Source of the DNA: UBA9160 sp035489755
GTDB taxonomy: Bacteria; Myxococcota_A; UBA9160
Reading direction: 5' to 3'
Assembly: GCA_035489755.1 (NCBI GenBank)
Contig: DATGZK010000068.1
Location: forward strand, 1 to 64,000
DNA: 64,000 bases
Position 1 is the first letter of the stretch, and the number at the start of each line of letters is the position of its first letter. Under the pieces are notes generated by a model, which did no database searches, was not told the DNA's origin, and saw only the letters and a list, made by a program, of their open reading frames with translations. Below are positions 51,593-59,818 of the stretch, piece by piece. A program made the position numbers and the translations under genes.

Positions 51593-52741
51593 ATGGAACG
51601 GGAGAAGGTTCATCGCCTCCTGCGCCTTGGCCTTGAGAAGGGGGCGTCCGACATCCATTTCCAGGTCGGCTATTTGCCGCTCTATCGCTTCCACGGCGAC
51701 CTCGTGGAGCTTCGCTACAAGGTGCTCACGCCGACGGACACCGAGGCGATTGCCAAGCTGCTGCTCGAGGGCGATCCGCGCCAGGCGAACATGAACTGGA
51801 ACGAGCTCGATCTGGCATTCGAACTGCCCGGCGAGGGCCGCTTCCGCGTCAACATTTCACGCCAGCGACGCTTCTTCAACATCGTCTTGCGTGTGATCCC
51901 CCTGCAGATCCGCAGCTTCGAAGATCTCAACCTCCCGAACGTGTTGCATGACCTGGCCCTCGTCCAGCGCGGCTATGTGCTTGTCACGGGCGCTACGGGC
52001 ATGGGCAAGTCGACCACGCTCGCGACCATGATCAACGAGATCAACCGGACTCGGAAGGCGAAGATCGTCACGGTGGAGGATCCGATCGAGTTCGTCTTCA
52101 CCCACGATAAGAGCATCATCACACAGCGCGAGATTGGGACCGATACCTCCTCGTTTCCGGACGCCCTGCGCGCTGCGCTGCGTCAGGATCCCGACGTCAT
52201 CATGGTGGGCGAGATGCGCGATCTGGAGACGGTCGACACGTCGCTCAAGGCTGCGGAAACCGGCCATCTCGTGTTCTCCACGATTCACACCAATGATGTG
52301 GCTTCCACCATCAACCGCTTGGTCTCGTTCTTCCCGACCGAGGAGCAGCCGCAGGTGAGGGCGCGCCTGGCCGAGAACCTAAAGGCGGTGGTGTCCCTGC
52401 GCCTGCTCGCGAACAAGAAGCAGAACGGCCGCGTGCCGGCGGTGGAAATCATGCGCAGCACACGCACGATACAAGAGTGCATCAAGGACCCCGCCAAGAC
52501 GGCGCAGATCACGGACTTCATCGCTCGTGGGCGGCCGGAGGGGATGCAGTCCTTCGATCAGCATCTTTTGGACTTGTTGCGCGCCAACAAGATTTCGGTC
52601 GAAACGGCCCTCGCTGCAGCGTCAAACCCGACCGACTTCAAGACCAAGCTCGAGCTCGAGGGCGGCGCTGCGCCGAGCGACGATGGCCCCGACGAGAAGC
52701 CGTTGGAGCAATACGAGATCGAGGCGGACGAGCGGTTCTAA
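51593..52741 (+). CDS. PilT/PilU-family type IV pilus retraction ATPase
   Basis: ATG 51593 gives 382 residues. Walker A is G-A-T-G-M-G-K-S-T near residue 139, the Asp box follows (V-T-V-E-D-P-I-E-F), Walker B is P-D-V-I-M-V-G-E-M-R-D, and the His box is H-L-V-F-S-T-I-H-T-N-D. The C-terminal G-M-Q-S-F-D-Q-H-L-L-D-L pattern is closer to PilU than to classical PilT. These hexameric motors pull back type IV pili for twitching motility. No pilin or pilB is present here. It sits 33 bases before a kinase-like gene in the same direction. Confidence 0.9.
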   Translation: MEREKVHRLLRLGLEKGASDIHFQVGYLPLYRFHGDLVELRYKVLTPTDTEAIAKLLLEGDPRQANMNWNELDLAFELPGEGRFRVNISRQRRFFNIVLRVIPLQIRSFEDLNLPNVLHDLALVQRGYVLVTGATGMGKSTTLATMINEINRTRKAKIVTVEDPIEFVFTHDKSIITQREIGTDTSSFPDALRAALRQDPDVIMVGEMRDLETVDTSLKAAETGHLVFSTIHTNDVASTINRLVSFFPTEEQPQVRARLAENLKAVVSLRLLANKKQNGRVPAVEIMRSTRTIQECIKDPAKTAQITDFIARGRPEGMQSFDQHLLDLLRANKISVETALAAASNPTDFKTKLELEGGAAPSDDGPDEKPLEQYEIEADERF

Positions 52742-52774
52742 CGGCTTGGGGCCGGCGACGGCGGAGGCGCTTCG

Positions 52775-54091
52775 GTGACGGGCGGTTCGGACGACGTAGC
52801 GGCAGTCGAGGGCGCAGCAAGCGCCCCCCCGACCGGCGAGCAGGGCGAGGGGCTCGCGGGCGCGCTACGCGCGATCGCCCTGCGCGCCGCGGAGCATGCC
52901 GGCGGCGGCGTGGCACTCATCTACGGAATGGGCGCTGGCAAAGAGGGTCCGGGGTTGCGGCTGCGTGCCGCGGCGGGCTTCCCGAAAGCAGCGGAGGCAC
53001 GCAGCGCCGCAGCCGAGCTTCTCGGAGCCGTGCAGGAGGTTTTGCGCTCGGGCAATCACCGCGCGCTCCCCGCCGCGTCTGGGCTCGGGGCGCGAGGAAT
53101 GGGCGGCACGCTCGTCATGCCCCTTGCGTTCGAGGGTCGCGTCCAGGGCGCCCTCGTGGCGGCGGGGCCTCAGCCGATCAGCCTCGCGGCGGTCGAGTCC
53201 CTGGCGCTCCTGGCCGCGGTGGCCGCGATCCGCATCGACCACACCCGCGTGTCCCGGGAAAACGACGGTCTCCAGAAGCGATTGTCCGAAATCGACCGAG
53301 TGGCAGACCAAAAGAGCGACGAGATCCTCAAGCTGTCCGAAACCCTCTTCGCCCAAGACATCGAGCTGCTCCGCAACCAGGAAAAGCTCGGCAAGATCGA
53401 GAAGCTCAAGAATGACTTCATCGAGAAGATGTCGCGCGAGCTGCGGACGCCGCTCAACAGCATCATCGAGTCGGTGATCTCTGTCCTCGCGAACGAAAAC
53501 GACGCGCTCTCAGACAGTGCCAAGGCGGGTCTCCGCTCCGCCCTGGATGACGGCACAGCCTTCCTTCGCACGCTGCAAAACATCCTCGACCTCTGGCGCA
53601 TCAAACAAGGTGAGCTTCCGGTCGAGATCCATGAGGTGAGCTTCCGCGAAGTCGTCGATGAGGCGATCTTTAGCGTGCAGGACACCCTCGGGGATAAGCC
53701 CGTTGTAATCGAGAAGCACCTGACGGAGCCATTCCCGAAGTTCCGGACAGACCTCGCGAAGCTCAACCAGATCCTTTTTCTGCTGCTGGACAACGCCGCC
53801 AAGTTCACCCCGAAGGGCCATGTCACAATCCGCGCTTCGGTGAAGGATGGCGAGCTCGAGTGCGAGCTTGAAGACACGGGCATCGGGATTTGCCCGGACG
53901 ACCAGCAGTACGTGTTCGACGAGTTCTACCAGGTAGACGAACTCGAGTCGACGCGGTATCGCGGCGCAGGCCTCGGTCTTGCTCTCGTGCGCGACTTGCT
54001 GGTCCTGCTGGAGGGCGGAATCACGCTCTCGAGCGAGGTGGGGCGCGGCACCAAGGTGGCGTTCCACGTCCCGGTGCAGGTGCTGCGCTGA
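52775..54091 (+). CDS. Histidine kinase-like protein lacking the phosphoacceptor histidine
   Basis: Encodes 438 residues from GTG 52775, with GGAGG upstream. Residues about 25-165 look like a GAF-type sensor and 165-215 are a coiled coil. The dimerisation helix reads F-I-E-K-M-S-R-E-L-R-T-P-L-N-S. The residue that should be His is Arg221 (codon CGC, 53435-53437). The ATP-binding domain is intact: N box L-L-D-N-A-A-K-F-T, G1 D-T-G-I-G-I, G2 G-A-G-L-G-L-A-L. So it may bind ATP without autophosphorylating, or act as a partner or phosphatase. The pairing with the PilT/PilU gene suggests motility control. Confidence 0.85.
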   Translation: MTGGSDDVAAVEGAASAPPTGEQGEGLAGALRAIALRAAEHAGGGVALIYGMGAGKEGPGLRLRAAAGFPKAAEARSAAAELLGAVQEVLRSGNHRALPAASGLGARGMGGTLVMPLAFEGRVQGALVAAGPQPISLAAVESLALLAAVAAIRIDHTRVSRENDGLQKRLSEIDRVADQKSDEILKLSETLFAQDIELLRNQEKLGKIEKLKNDFIEKMSRELRTPLNSIIESVISVLANENDALSDSAKAGLRSALDDGTAFLRTLQNILDLWRIKQGELPVEIHEVSFREVVDEAIFSVQDTLGDKPVVIEKHLTEPFPKFRTDLAKLNQILFLLLDNAAKFTPKGHVTIRASVKDGELECELEDTGIGICPDDQQYVFDEFYQVDELESTRYRGAGLGLALVRDLLVLLEGGITLSSEVGRGTKVAFHVPVQVLR

Positions 54092-54111
54092 GCGGATAAC
54101 CCCCGCCCAGC

Positions 54112-54324
54112 CTACTTGTCGGACGCGCTGAGCTCGGGATAGTCGGGAAGGATGTAGCCGGCCGCGATCTCGCGCAGGGCAATCACCACTTCTTTGTTGT
54201 CCTCGGTCTGCACGAGCGGATGAGCGCCCTTCTTGAGCTGTTTGGTGCGAACCGACGCCATCTGGACCAGGTGGAAACGGTTCGGCACCCGCTCGGTGCA
54301 GTCCTCAATCGTGATGCGTGCCAT
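54112..54324 (-). CDS. rpoZ: RNA polymerase omega subunit
   Basis: ATG 54324 gives 70 residues. The N-terminal M-A-R-I-T-I-E-D-C and the N-R-F-H-L-V-Q-M-A-S-V-R-T-K-Q-L motif are typical of RpoZ, as is the A-L-R-E-I-A-A-G stretch. Omega helps assembly of RNA polymerase and binds ppGpp in many proteobacteria. It follows the converging kinase-like gene after a 20-base gap. A terminator lies just upstream on its strand, so it probably has its own promoter between 54325 and 54385. Confidence 0.95.
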   Translation of the reverse strand: MARITIEDCTERVPNRFHLVQMASVRTKQLKKGAHPLVQTEDNKEVVIALREIAAGYILPDYPELSASDK

Positions 54325-54385
54325 GAATCGCGACCTCTTTGCGGTTTGGGGCATGCAAAGTAGGACAGCTGGGAGCCAAAAGGAA

Positions 54386-54413
54386 ACCCCGGCCGGATCG
54401 CTCCGGCCGGGGT
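54386..54413 (-). terminator. Rho-independent terminator of the histone-like gene
   Basis: A perfect 12-bp stem (ACCCCGGCCGGA with its complement) and a 4-base loop (54398-54401). On the minus strand it is followed by TTTCCTTTT. It lies 53 bases beyond the stop of the lysine-rich histone-like gene and before rpoZ, so it should separate their transcripts. Confidence 0.85.
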
Positions 54414-54466
54414 CCGAAGAGCCTTCCCTGAAGAAGGCCTTGAGGCGAGCACTGCTCGCCCCCCCG

Positions 54467-54637
54467 CTACATCATCGGGGCTGCCGCTGCCTTGCGACGA
54501 CGACGGCGCGTGGCCTTCTTCCGCCCGCCCTTCTTGCGGGCTCCCTTCTTCCGGCCACCCTTGCGTCGCGTGGCCTTCTTGCGCCCGCCCTTCTTGCGGC
54601 CGGCCTTCCTCCGCGTTCCCTTCTTACGAGCTGCCAT
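54467..54637 (-). CDS. Lysine/arginine-rich histone H1-like small protein
   Basis: A 56-residue product from ATG 54637, with GGGGGGTGA seven bases upstream. The chain is almost only Lys, Arg, Gly, Ala and Thr, made of K-K-G-G-R-K-K and K-K-A-T-R-R repeats, ending A-A-A-A-P-M-M. This is the composition of H1-like or AlgP-type DNA-binding tails and suggests nucleic acid compaction. The start, codon use and terminator support a real gene. It was probably missed because it is short. Exact role is unknown. Confidence 0.7.
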   Translation of the reverse strand: MAARKKGTRRKAGRKKGGRKKATRRKGGRKKGARKKGGRKKATRRRRRKAAAAPMM

Positions 54638-55082
54638 TCTGGGTCACCCCCCTGTTGCTTGTCTCGAGCGGTGGTCTCGCGCTCCGCGGTTCATCAGCGA
54701 CGGCGCCGCGGGTGCATCGAGTGAGCGACGATCGCTCCGGTCCCCTCCGCTCCTGGCGCAAAGGAGACCGCTTTGCTCATGCCCCCTATCGGACCCCGGA
54801 ACCTGCAACTTGACGGCAGATCAGCCCGTTTCAGTCGCAAACCGCGGCTCTAGAGCCACTCTTGCTGCTCACGCTAACACTCGGTTTTCCACGTCGTCAA
54901 GTAAGAACCACAAAAAAAACAACGCGATGGGCACCAAAGCTGCGGGCCGAGGGATGACTTCGGGGGGTTCGAGTGCAAATGGCGCAGGGCCGAGGCAGAA
55001 AAAGGGGGGCGTGGAACACGCGCAAGGCGGGCGTGCGGCGCTCGTGCGTCTACCCGGGAAGCAGGGTGGGATTGCGCGCGGA
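54638..55082 (-). promoter_or_regulatory. Long upstream region of the histone-like gene with a candidate sigma-70 promoter
   Basis: The region holds no believable gene. On the minus strand TTGACG (54895-54900) and TTAGCG (54872-54877) are spaced by 17 bases, giving a plausible sigma-70 promoter, with a run of eight T just upstream (54911-54918). If used, the leader before the histone-like gene would be about 230 bases, long enough for post-transcriptional control. I see no riboswitch class I can name. It also separates this gene from the COX24/bS22-like gene upstream on the same strand. Confidence 0.4.
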
Positions 55083-55175
55083 CTAGCGCTTCCGCTTGTG
55101 GCGCGCGCGCTTGAGAAGCTTCTTCTTCTTGTGCTTGCGCATCTTCTTGCGGCGCTTCTTGATTACGCTGCCCAC
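55083..55175 (-). CDS. 30-residue AURKAIP1/COX24-domain ribosomal protein (bS22-like)
   Basis: GTG 55175 has GAGGTG about six bases upstream. The product begins G-S-V-I-K-K-R-R-K-K-M and continues with K-K-K-K-L-L-K-R-A-R-H-K-R-K-R. This matches the short, highly basic family seen in many deltaproteobacteria and actinobacteria, where the mycobacterial protein bS22 is a 30S subunit component near the decoding site. Pairing with the ribosome is inference from the family. It is too short for most gene finders. It may be co-transcribed with the TPR gene upstream (94-base gap). Confidence 0.8.
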   Translation of the reverse strand: MGSVIKKRRKKMRKHKKKKLLKRARHKRKR

Positions 55176-55269
55176 AGCGGCACCTCGGCGTCAGAAATGC
55201 GCGAGGACGTGTAGGTCTTCGACCTGGTGAAGTCAACGGGTCTGGGCTGGTGCGCGCGCCGGGAACGCT

Positions 55270-55755
55270 TCAGGCCATGCGCTCTTCCGCCATCGGGTCG
55301 ACTTCGCCACCGCCGAGGCGACGGCGTACCTGGCCGAGCAAGCGATTTAGCATGTGACGCCGCGGCAAGAAGCGCAGGACGGGGTCGCGGCGCTGGCCCA
55401 TGCTCTGGAGCTCGGCACGAATCACCTGATTGCCCGGATCGATCATGAGACCGCGGCGGAGGTAGCGCATACCCTCGGCTTTGAAACCGAAGGCGAGGTG
55501 CACACGCGCAAGGTTGAGGTAGAGCTCGGGATTGAAAAACTCCTCCTTCACCGCTGCACGGCAAAGCTCAAGGGCCTTGTTAAAACGGCGCTCCACGAGC
55601 GCGAGGCACAGACCATAGTAGGAGGCGTACTTCGCGTTGCTGCGCTGCAACCCATGGGCGGCGCGCAGGTGCTCGAAGGCCGCTTCCTCTCGCCCCGCCG
55701 CGAGCAAGTCCTTACCACGCTCAAAGTGCTCTTCCGCCGAATAGGTCGCTTCCAT
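55270..55755 (-). CDS. Tetratricopeptide-repeat protein
   Basis: ATG 55755, with GGAGG upstream, gives 161 residues. At least three TPR-like helical pairs can be traced: residues about 6-35 (A-E-E-H-F-E-R-G-K-D-L-L), 38-75 (Y-A-S-Y-Y-G-L-C-L-A), and 76-115 (P-E-L-Y-L-N-L-A-R-V-H-L-A). The C-terminus is basic (R-R-D-P-V-L-R-F-L-P-R-R). No signal peptide. It is probably a scaffold for protein contacts and may belong with the small ribosomal-type gene downstream. Confidence 0.85.
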   Translation of the reverse strand: MEATYSAEEHFERGKDLLAAGREEAAFEHLRAAHGLQRSNAKYASYYGLCLALVERRFNKALELCRAAVKEEFFNPELYLNLARVHLAFGFKAEGMRYLRRGLMIDPGNQVIRAELQSMGQRRDPVLRFLPRRHMLNRLLGQVRRRLGGGEVDPMAEERMA

Positions 55756-55962
55756 GTTTCCTCCGCCCCGCCAGGGTTCGGTGATCCGGCTCACCCTTCA
55801 ACTGGAGGAGCGCAAGGCGCGTGCCGAACTCTCTAACCGGCAGGACGGCATGCAGTCGGCGGAAGGAACACAGGGAATGGTGACGGGGATCGGACTGGGG
55901 GGTTCTGCACACAAGCACGATCTCGAAACTGGTGGGTTCGAGTTCGTAGTTGCCGGCTGCGA

Positions 55963-57777
55963 TCAGAACCGCTCGAGCAGATCCGAGCGCTCGGCCGCCG
56001 CGAACTCGACGCGCAGTCGTTCGAAGTCCTCTCCAGCGAAGGGCAAGTAGCGGGTATCCCCGCGCCGCCGCCAATAGATGGGCGCATCCGCAAGGCGTCC
56101 CCGATGGAAGTGCTCTTTCTTGAGGCTGCGGACCAGAATCTTTTGCGTCTGCGTGAACTCGAAGTCATCCACAATCCGCACGAAGTCGGGTATCCATTTG
56201 CGGTCCATCCCGCCCTCGGCGACCTGGCGTTCACAGAAATCGAAGAATCCCTTGGGATCGAAGCTGGCTCCCGGGCACAGTTTGAGCGCCACCATCACCA
56301 GCTCGTCGGAAACCGGACACGGTACCCCGTAGGCCGCAGCGAGCATCACGCCGGGATGTTCGGCCAAATGACGTGCGACCTGCGCGGCTGAAAAGTTCTC
56401 CCCGTCCTTGCGGATCCAGTCATCCGTACGACCGTCGAAGTACAGGAAGCGTTTGCCGTCGCGCACGAGGACATGCCCGAGGTCACCGGAGTGGTAGACG
56501 CCATCGCGGTACTTCGAGGTGTTGGCCTCGGGGTTGTCGAAGTACCCCTGGAAAAGTCCCGTGTCGGCCGCAATCCTGCAGATCTCCCCCACCGCTTCGG
56601 CGTAGTTTAGGATCTTGCCGTCGGGACCGAGCCGAGCGGGCGGGCACTCCGCGCCGCGCTCGTTCAGGATCTTCACGCTTTCGTCGGTGATCTCCCCGAC
56701 GCTTCCCCGCGGGTCGGTTTTCTTGCGGAAGGTGCTGATCGCCGCCTCGGTGGAGCCATAGAGCTCGAACATATCCTCGAGCCCGAGCCATCGGGTGAAG
56801 CGGTCGATGTCGGGCGGTGAAGCCCCGTTCCCTACCGCGTACCTCAGGCGATTTCGCGGATGGCGTGCCACTTGCTCGAGGATGCGTCCCTCGTCCCCGT
56901 CATATTCCTTCTCGATCGCATTCAGGATGTAGTGGACGGGCTCGCCGACGTAGTTCCAGTACGTGACACCGTACTCCAACACGTCCGGCACAAAGTTGCT
57001 GGCGCTGAAACGATCCCGCAGCGCGAGCTTGCCACCCACCCAGAACGCTGGGGAAAATCCGAGAAAGATGGCGTTGGAATGAAACAGCGGCATGCAGGCA
57101 TAACCCACCGCGTCACTGCCGAGCTCCAGACTGCGGGACACCGCGAGGCCCGTCACGAGCAGCTTGAAGTGGTTGTTGTTGATGCCCTTTGGCAAGCCCG
57201 TTGTGCCGGAGGTGTAGATCACCATGAGATTCGTCTCAGGGCCCACCGTGGCATCCGGTGCGTCGAGGGAAATGCCGGCGCCTCCGACCTCCCGGCACAA
57301 ACAGGCCTCGAGGTCATCCGCCGCTTCGCCGCTGCGCTGGCGGCGCACAAGGACATTCTCCACGTGCTTGAGCGAGCTGCGGACCCGCTCGAACTCAGGG
57401 AGGTAACGCTCGTCAAGGACCACGGCGCGGGCACGCGAGTGGTTCAGGACGCCCGCAAGCGTATCGCCACGCAGCCCTGTATTCACACCAAAGAGCGTCA
57501 AGCCCAAATATCCGCAAGCGCCATAGACGGCCAGCAGTTCGAGATGGTTATCGAGCAAAATCGCGACATGGCCGGGTCGCGCCTCATCGCACGGGCCCAG
57601 ACGCCGACGCAAAAGGTGCGCGACGCGCACGCATTCGTCCCGGTACCGGCGATAGGTCCAGACCCGCTCTCCCTCGAGCAGGAACGCCGAATCGGCTGCT
57701 ACCGCGTGGGCGGCGCGAGCTTCGATCTGCGCACCTACGGTGAGGGAAGCTTGGAACGTGAGCGGAGCAGAACCCAC
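55963..57777 (-). CDS. AMP-forming acyl-CoA synthetase (long/very-long-chain type)
   Basis: GTG 57777, with AGGAG seven bases upstream, gives 604 residues. The P-loop is I-Y-T-S-G-T-T-G-L-P-K-G, A5 is E-L-Y-G-S-T-E, A7 Y-H-S-G-D-L-G, A8 D-G-R-T-D-D-W-I-R-K-D-G-E-N-F. Two features resemble FATP/very-long-chain ligases: the extended N-terminus and the F-T-Q-T-Q-K end instead of the usual G-K motif. This enzyme activates fatty or related acids. It is the second such ligase in the window, supporting a lipid-degrading lifestyle. Confidence 0.9.
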   Translation of the reverse strand: MGSAPLTFQASLTVGAQIEARAAHAVAADSAFLLEGERVWTYRRYRDECVRVAHLLRRRLGPCDEARPGHVAILLDNHLELLAVYGACGYLGLTLFGVNTGLRGDTLAGVLNHSRARAVVLDERYLPEFERVRSSLKHVENVLVRRQRSGEAADDLEACLCREVGGAGISLDAPDATVGPETNLMVIYTSGTTGLPKGINNNHFKLLVTGLAVSRSLELGSDAVGYACMPLFHSNAIFLGFSPAFWVGGKLALRDRFSASNFVPDVLEYGVTYWNYVGEPVHYILNAIEKEYDGDEGRILEQVARHPRNRLRYAVGNGASPPDIDRFTRWLGLEDMFELYGSTEAAISTFRKKTDPRGSVGEITDESVKILNERGAECPPARLGPDGKILNYAEAVGEICRIAADTGLFQGYFDNPEANTSKYRDGVYHSGDLGHVLVRDGKRFLYFDGRTDDWIRKDGENFSAAQVARHLAEHPGVMLAAAYGVPCPVSDELVMVALKLCPGASFDPKGFFDFCERQVAEGGMDRKWIPDFVRIVDDFEFTQTQKILVRSLKKEHFHRGRLADAPIYWRRRGDTRYLPFAGEDFERLRVEFAAAERSDLLERF

Positions 57778-57867
57778 GACGATCTCCTGCAGCCTCGAGC
57801 AACGAGGGCCGAGTACCCGACCTTACCAGAGCAGAGGCCAGCGAGCCGCAGCGGAGTCCCGGCGGAG

Positions 57868-58101
57868 TCAGTGCTCAATGATCTCGAGGATGTACCGCTT
57901 CTTCTCTTTGCCGCTCGCCGCGGCCATGATGGTGCGAATGGCTGATGCGTGAGCTCCACCCTTTCCGATGACTTTGCCCAGGTCTTCTTTTGCGACACGC
58001 AACTCGAGCACGTGGGCGTGCTCTCCGATGACTTCTTTGATCTGCACCTCGTCGGGCTTGTCGACGAGTGCCCGTACGACGGCTTCGATTAGCGCTTTCA
58101 T
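57868..58101 (-). CDS. khpA: KH-domain RNA-binding protein KhpA
   Basis: ATG 58101, with GGAGGGG upstream, gives 77 residues, the usual KhpA length. The G-x-x-G loop is V-I-G-K-G-G, with A-L-I-E-A-V-V-R-A-L-V at the N-terminus. KhpA binds RNA and, with KhpB in some bacteria, affects cell shape and small RNA function. Its usual rpsP-rimM-trmD neighbourhood is not seen. It lies 90 bases upstream (in reading order) of the acyl-CoA ligase. Confidence 0.9.
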   Translation of the reverse strand: MKALIEAVVRALVDKPDEVQIKEVIGEHAHVLELRVAKEDLGKVIGKGGAHASAIRTIMAAASGKEKKRYILEIIEH

Positions 58102-58349
58102 GACCCCTCCACGACCGCAACTCGGGCTCAGGCGCCTCGCATGCCCTCGGCTATGCGTGCGCGAGGTCCCGGTACGCTCCAGTCTACGCTTAACCCACGG
58201 CCGTCGGGAAGCGAATCCGCAGGTTCCCTTAGGGCAAATCCGCACTCGACCTCCTGGCTGCGCGGGTGCCTTGTGTGCACACGCTCCACGCGGGGAATCT
58301 CCCGCGGTTCTCTTCAGCTTTTTGCCGGTTGAGCCGAACATATCCCGGT

Positions 58350-59012
58350 ATGGCGGCAATTCGGCTGGATCGGCTCGCGCAGCGCTTGGGCAAGCGCGAG
58401 GTCCTCAAGGCCATCACGCTTGAGCTGTGGCCCGGCGAAGTTCTTGGTCTGAGCGGCCCGAACGGGGCGGGCAAGACGACGCTCCTCAGAGTCATCGCCG
58501 GCTTACTCCTTCCTACGGCAGGAGTGGTTCGTGTGCTCGGCCAGTCACCGGATCGCGCCCGGCGATCCGGCTGCATCGGCTGGTCCGGGAGTGGCGAAGG
58601 GTCGTGGGGCCGTAGGTTGGACCTTCGAGGCGGCCTCGCCTTCCACGCAAGGGCCGCAGGGCTCGGACGCCGCGCTGCGGCGACGCGCATCGACGAGCTG
58701 GCGGAGCGACTTGGATTCCGCACCCACCTCGACATGCCCGCGGATCTTTGCTCGGCGGGAATCCGCCAGCGCGCAGCACTCGCGCGAGCCGTCCTTCTCC
58801 GGCCGCCCGTCCTACTCTTCGACGAACCCCTGCGCGCGATCGACGCCGCCTCACAAAGGGACATCCTGGGTGCGCTGCGGCTGGAGTTTGCGGGGCGCAC
58901 CGTGATCTGGGTATCCCATTCCAAAGAGGAGCTCGCCGCCATTGGCGATCGGAGCGCCGAGCTTGCGGGGGGGCATCTGCACGAGGCGCCCCGCTTGTGG
59001 ACCGCCGCATGA
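58350..59012 (+). CDS. ABC exporter ATPase (CcmA/ABC-2 type)
   Basis: ATG 58350 gives 220 residues. Walker A is G-P-N-G-A-G-K-T-T, Walker B V-L-L-F-D-E-P-L and the H-loop is V-S-H-S-K. The signature is atypical: C-S-A-G-I-R-Q-R replaces the usual L-S-G-G-Q. The second and third positions still allow an ATPase. The stop overlaps the permease start (ATGA). Located head-on to the radical SAM peptide operon, it may export its product. Confidence 0.85.
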   Translation: MAAIRLDRLAQRLGKREVLKAITLELWPGEVLGLSGPNGAGKTTLLRVIAGLLLPTAGVVRVLGQSPDRARRSGCIGWSGSGEGSWGRRLDLRGGLAFHARAAGLGRRAAATRIDELAERLGFRTHLDMPADLCSAGIRQRAALARAVLLRPPVLLFDEPLRAIDAASQRDILGALRLEFAGRTVIWVSHSKEELAAIGDRSAELAGGHLHEAPRLWTAA

Positions 59013-59818
59013 CTCGTCTTGCACGGCAGCTCGCGGCGGTGGCGCGCCGGGACGCGCGGGTGCAGCGCACGTACGGGATTTCGGCCGCTCTCGGGCTCCT
59101 CTCGAGTGGTTTCGGGCTCTTCTCCTACCACTTCGTGGCCCGCCTTGTGCCTTCCGGTGGGAGCACCGCGCTCCCGGCCGGCGGCTACTTCGAATTCGTC
59201 TGTACAGGTCTCATGCTGCACATGATGGTGATGGCGACCCTAAGTGCCCTCGGCGGCGCTTTGGCCCGGGAGGCGGCGGAGGGGACACTCGAGCCCGCGC
59301 TGGCGAGCGGAGTGTCGCCGGCGGCACTTGTTGCGGGCGCGACAGTTGTGCCGCTTGGACTCGCCATCGTGCAGGCGCTGATTTACGCCGGCGCCGGAAG
59401 CTGGATGAGTGGGATCGCCTGGTCGCAGGCCTGCGTTGCAACGGCCCTTGTGACGCTCACGGCCACACTGATCGCCTGCGCACCCCTCGGCCTGCTGGGT
59501 GCCGCGCTCTGGCTCGTCCTGCGGCGACCCGGCGTCGTGACCACGCTTACGGCGTTTGCGTTCGGAATCCTCGGCGGGGTCTATTTTCCCGTCGCGCTGC
59601 TGCCCGAGCCCCTGCGGGCTGTTGCGGATTGGGTACCGCTCGCCGTGGGTCTGCGAGCCTTCCGCGCCGCCCTCCTGGAGGGTGCCGGACTCGCACAGGC
59701 GGCCCCGGCACTCGGACGCCTCGCGCTTGTGGCAACGGTTACGTTTCCCCCCGCGGCCCTTGCGCTGCGCTTCGCGTTCGATCGCGCGCGTCGCCGGGGC
59801 TCCCTCGCCCTCGCATAG
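59009..59818 (+). CDS. ABC-2 type transporter permease
   Basis: Encodes 269 residues with about six hydrophobic segments (A-A-L-G-L-L-S-S-G-F-G-L, L-M-L-H-M-M-V-M-A-T, and more). A loop after the second segment (A-R-E-A-A-E-G-T-L-E-P-A-L) is characteristic of ABC-2 exporters (coupling E-x-x-x-G-T-L-E). Substrate is not readable. Its 3' end overlaps the converging peptidase gene by 80 bases, an unusually long overlap. Confidence 0.85.
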   Translation: MTRLARQLAAVARRDARVQRTYGISAALGLLSSGFGLFSYHFVARLVPSGGSTALPAGGYFEFVCTGLMLHMMVMATLSALGGALAREAAEGTLEPALASGVSPAALVAGATVVPLGLAIVQALIYAGAGSWMSGIAWSQACVATALVTLTATLIACAPLGLLGAALWLVLRRPGVVTTLTAFAFGILGGVYFPVALLPEPLRAVADWVPLAVGLRAFRAALLEGAGLAQAAPALGRLALVATVTFPPAALALRFAFDRARRRGSLALA

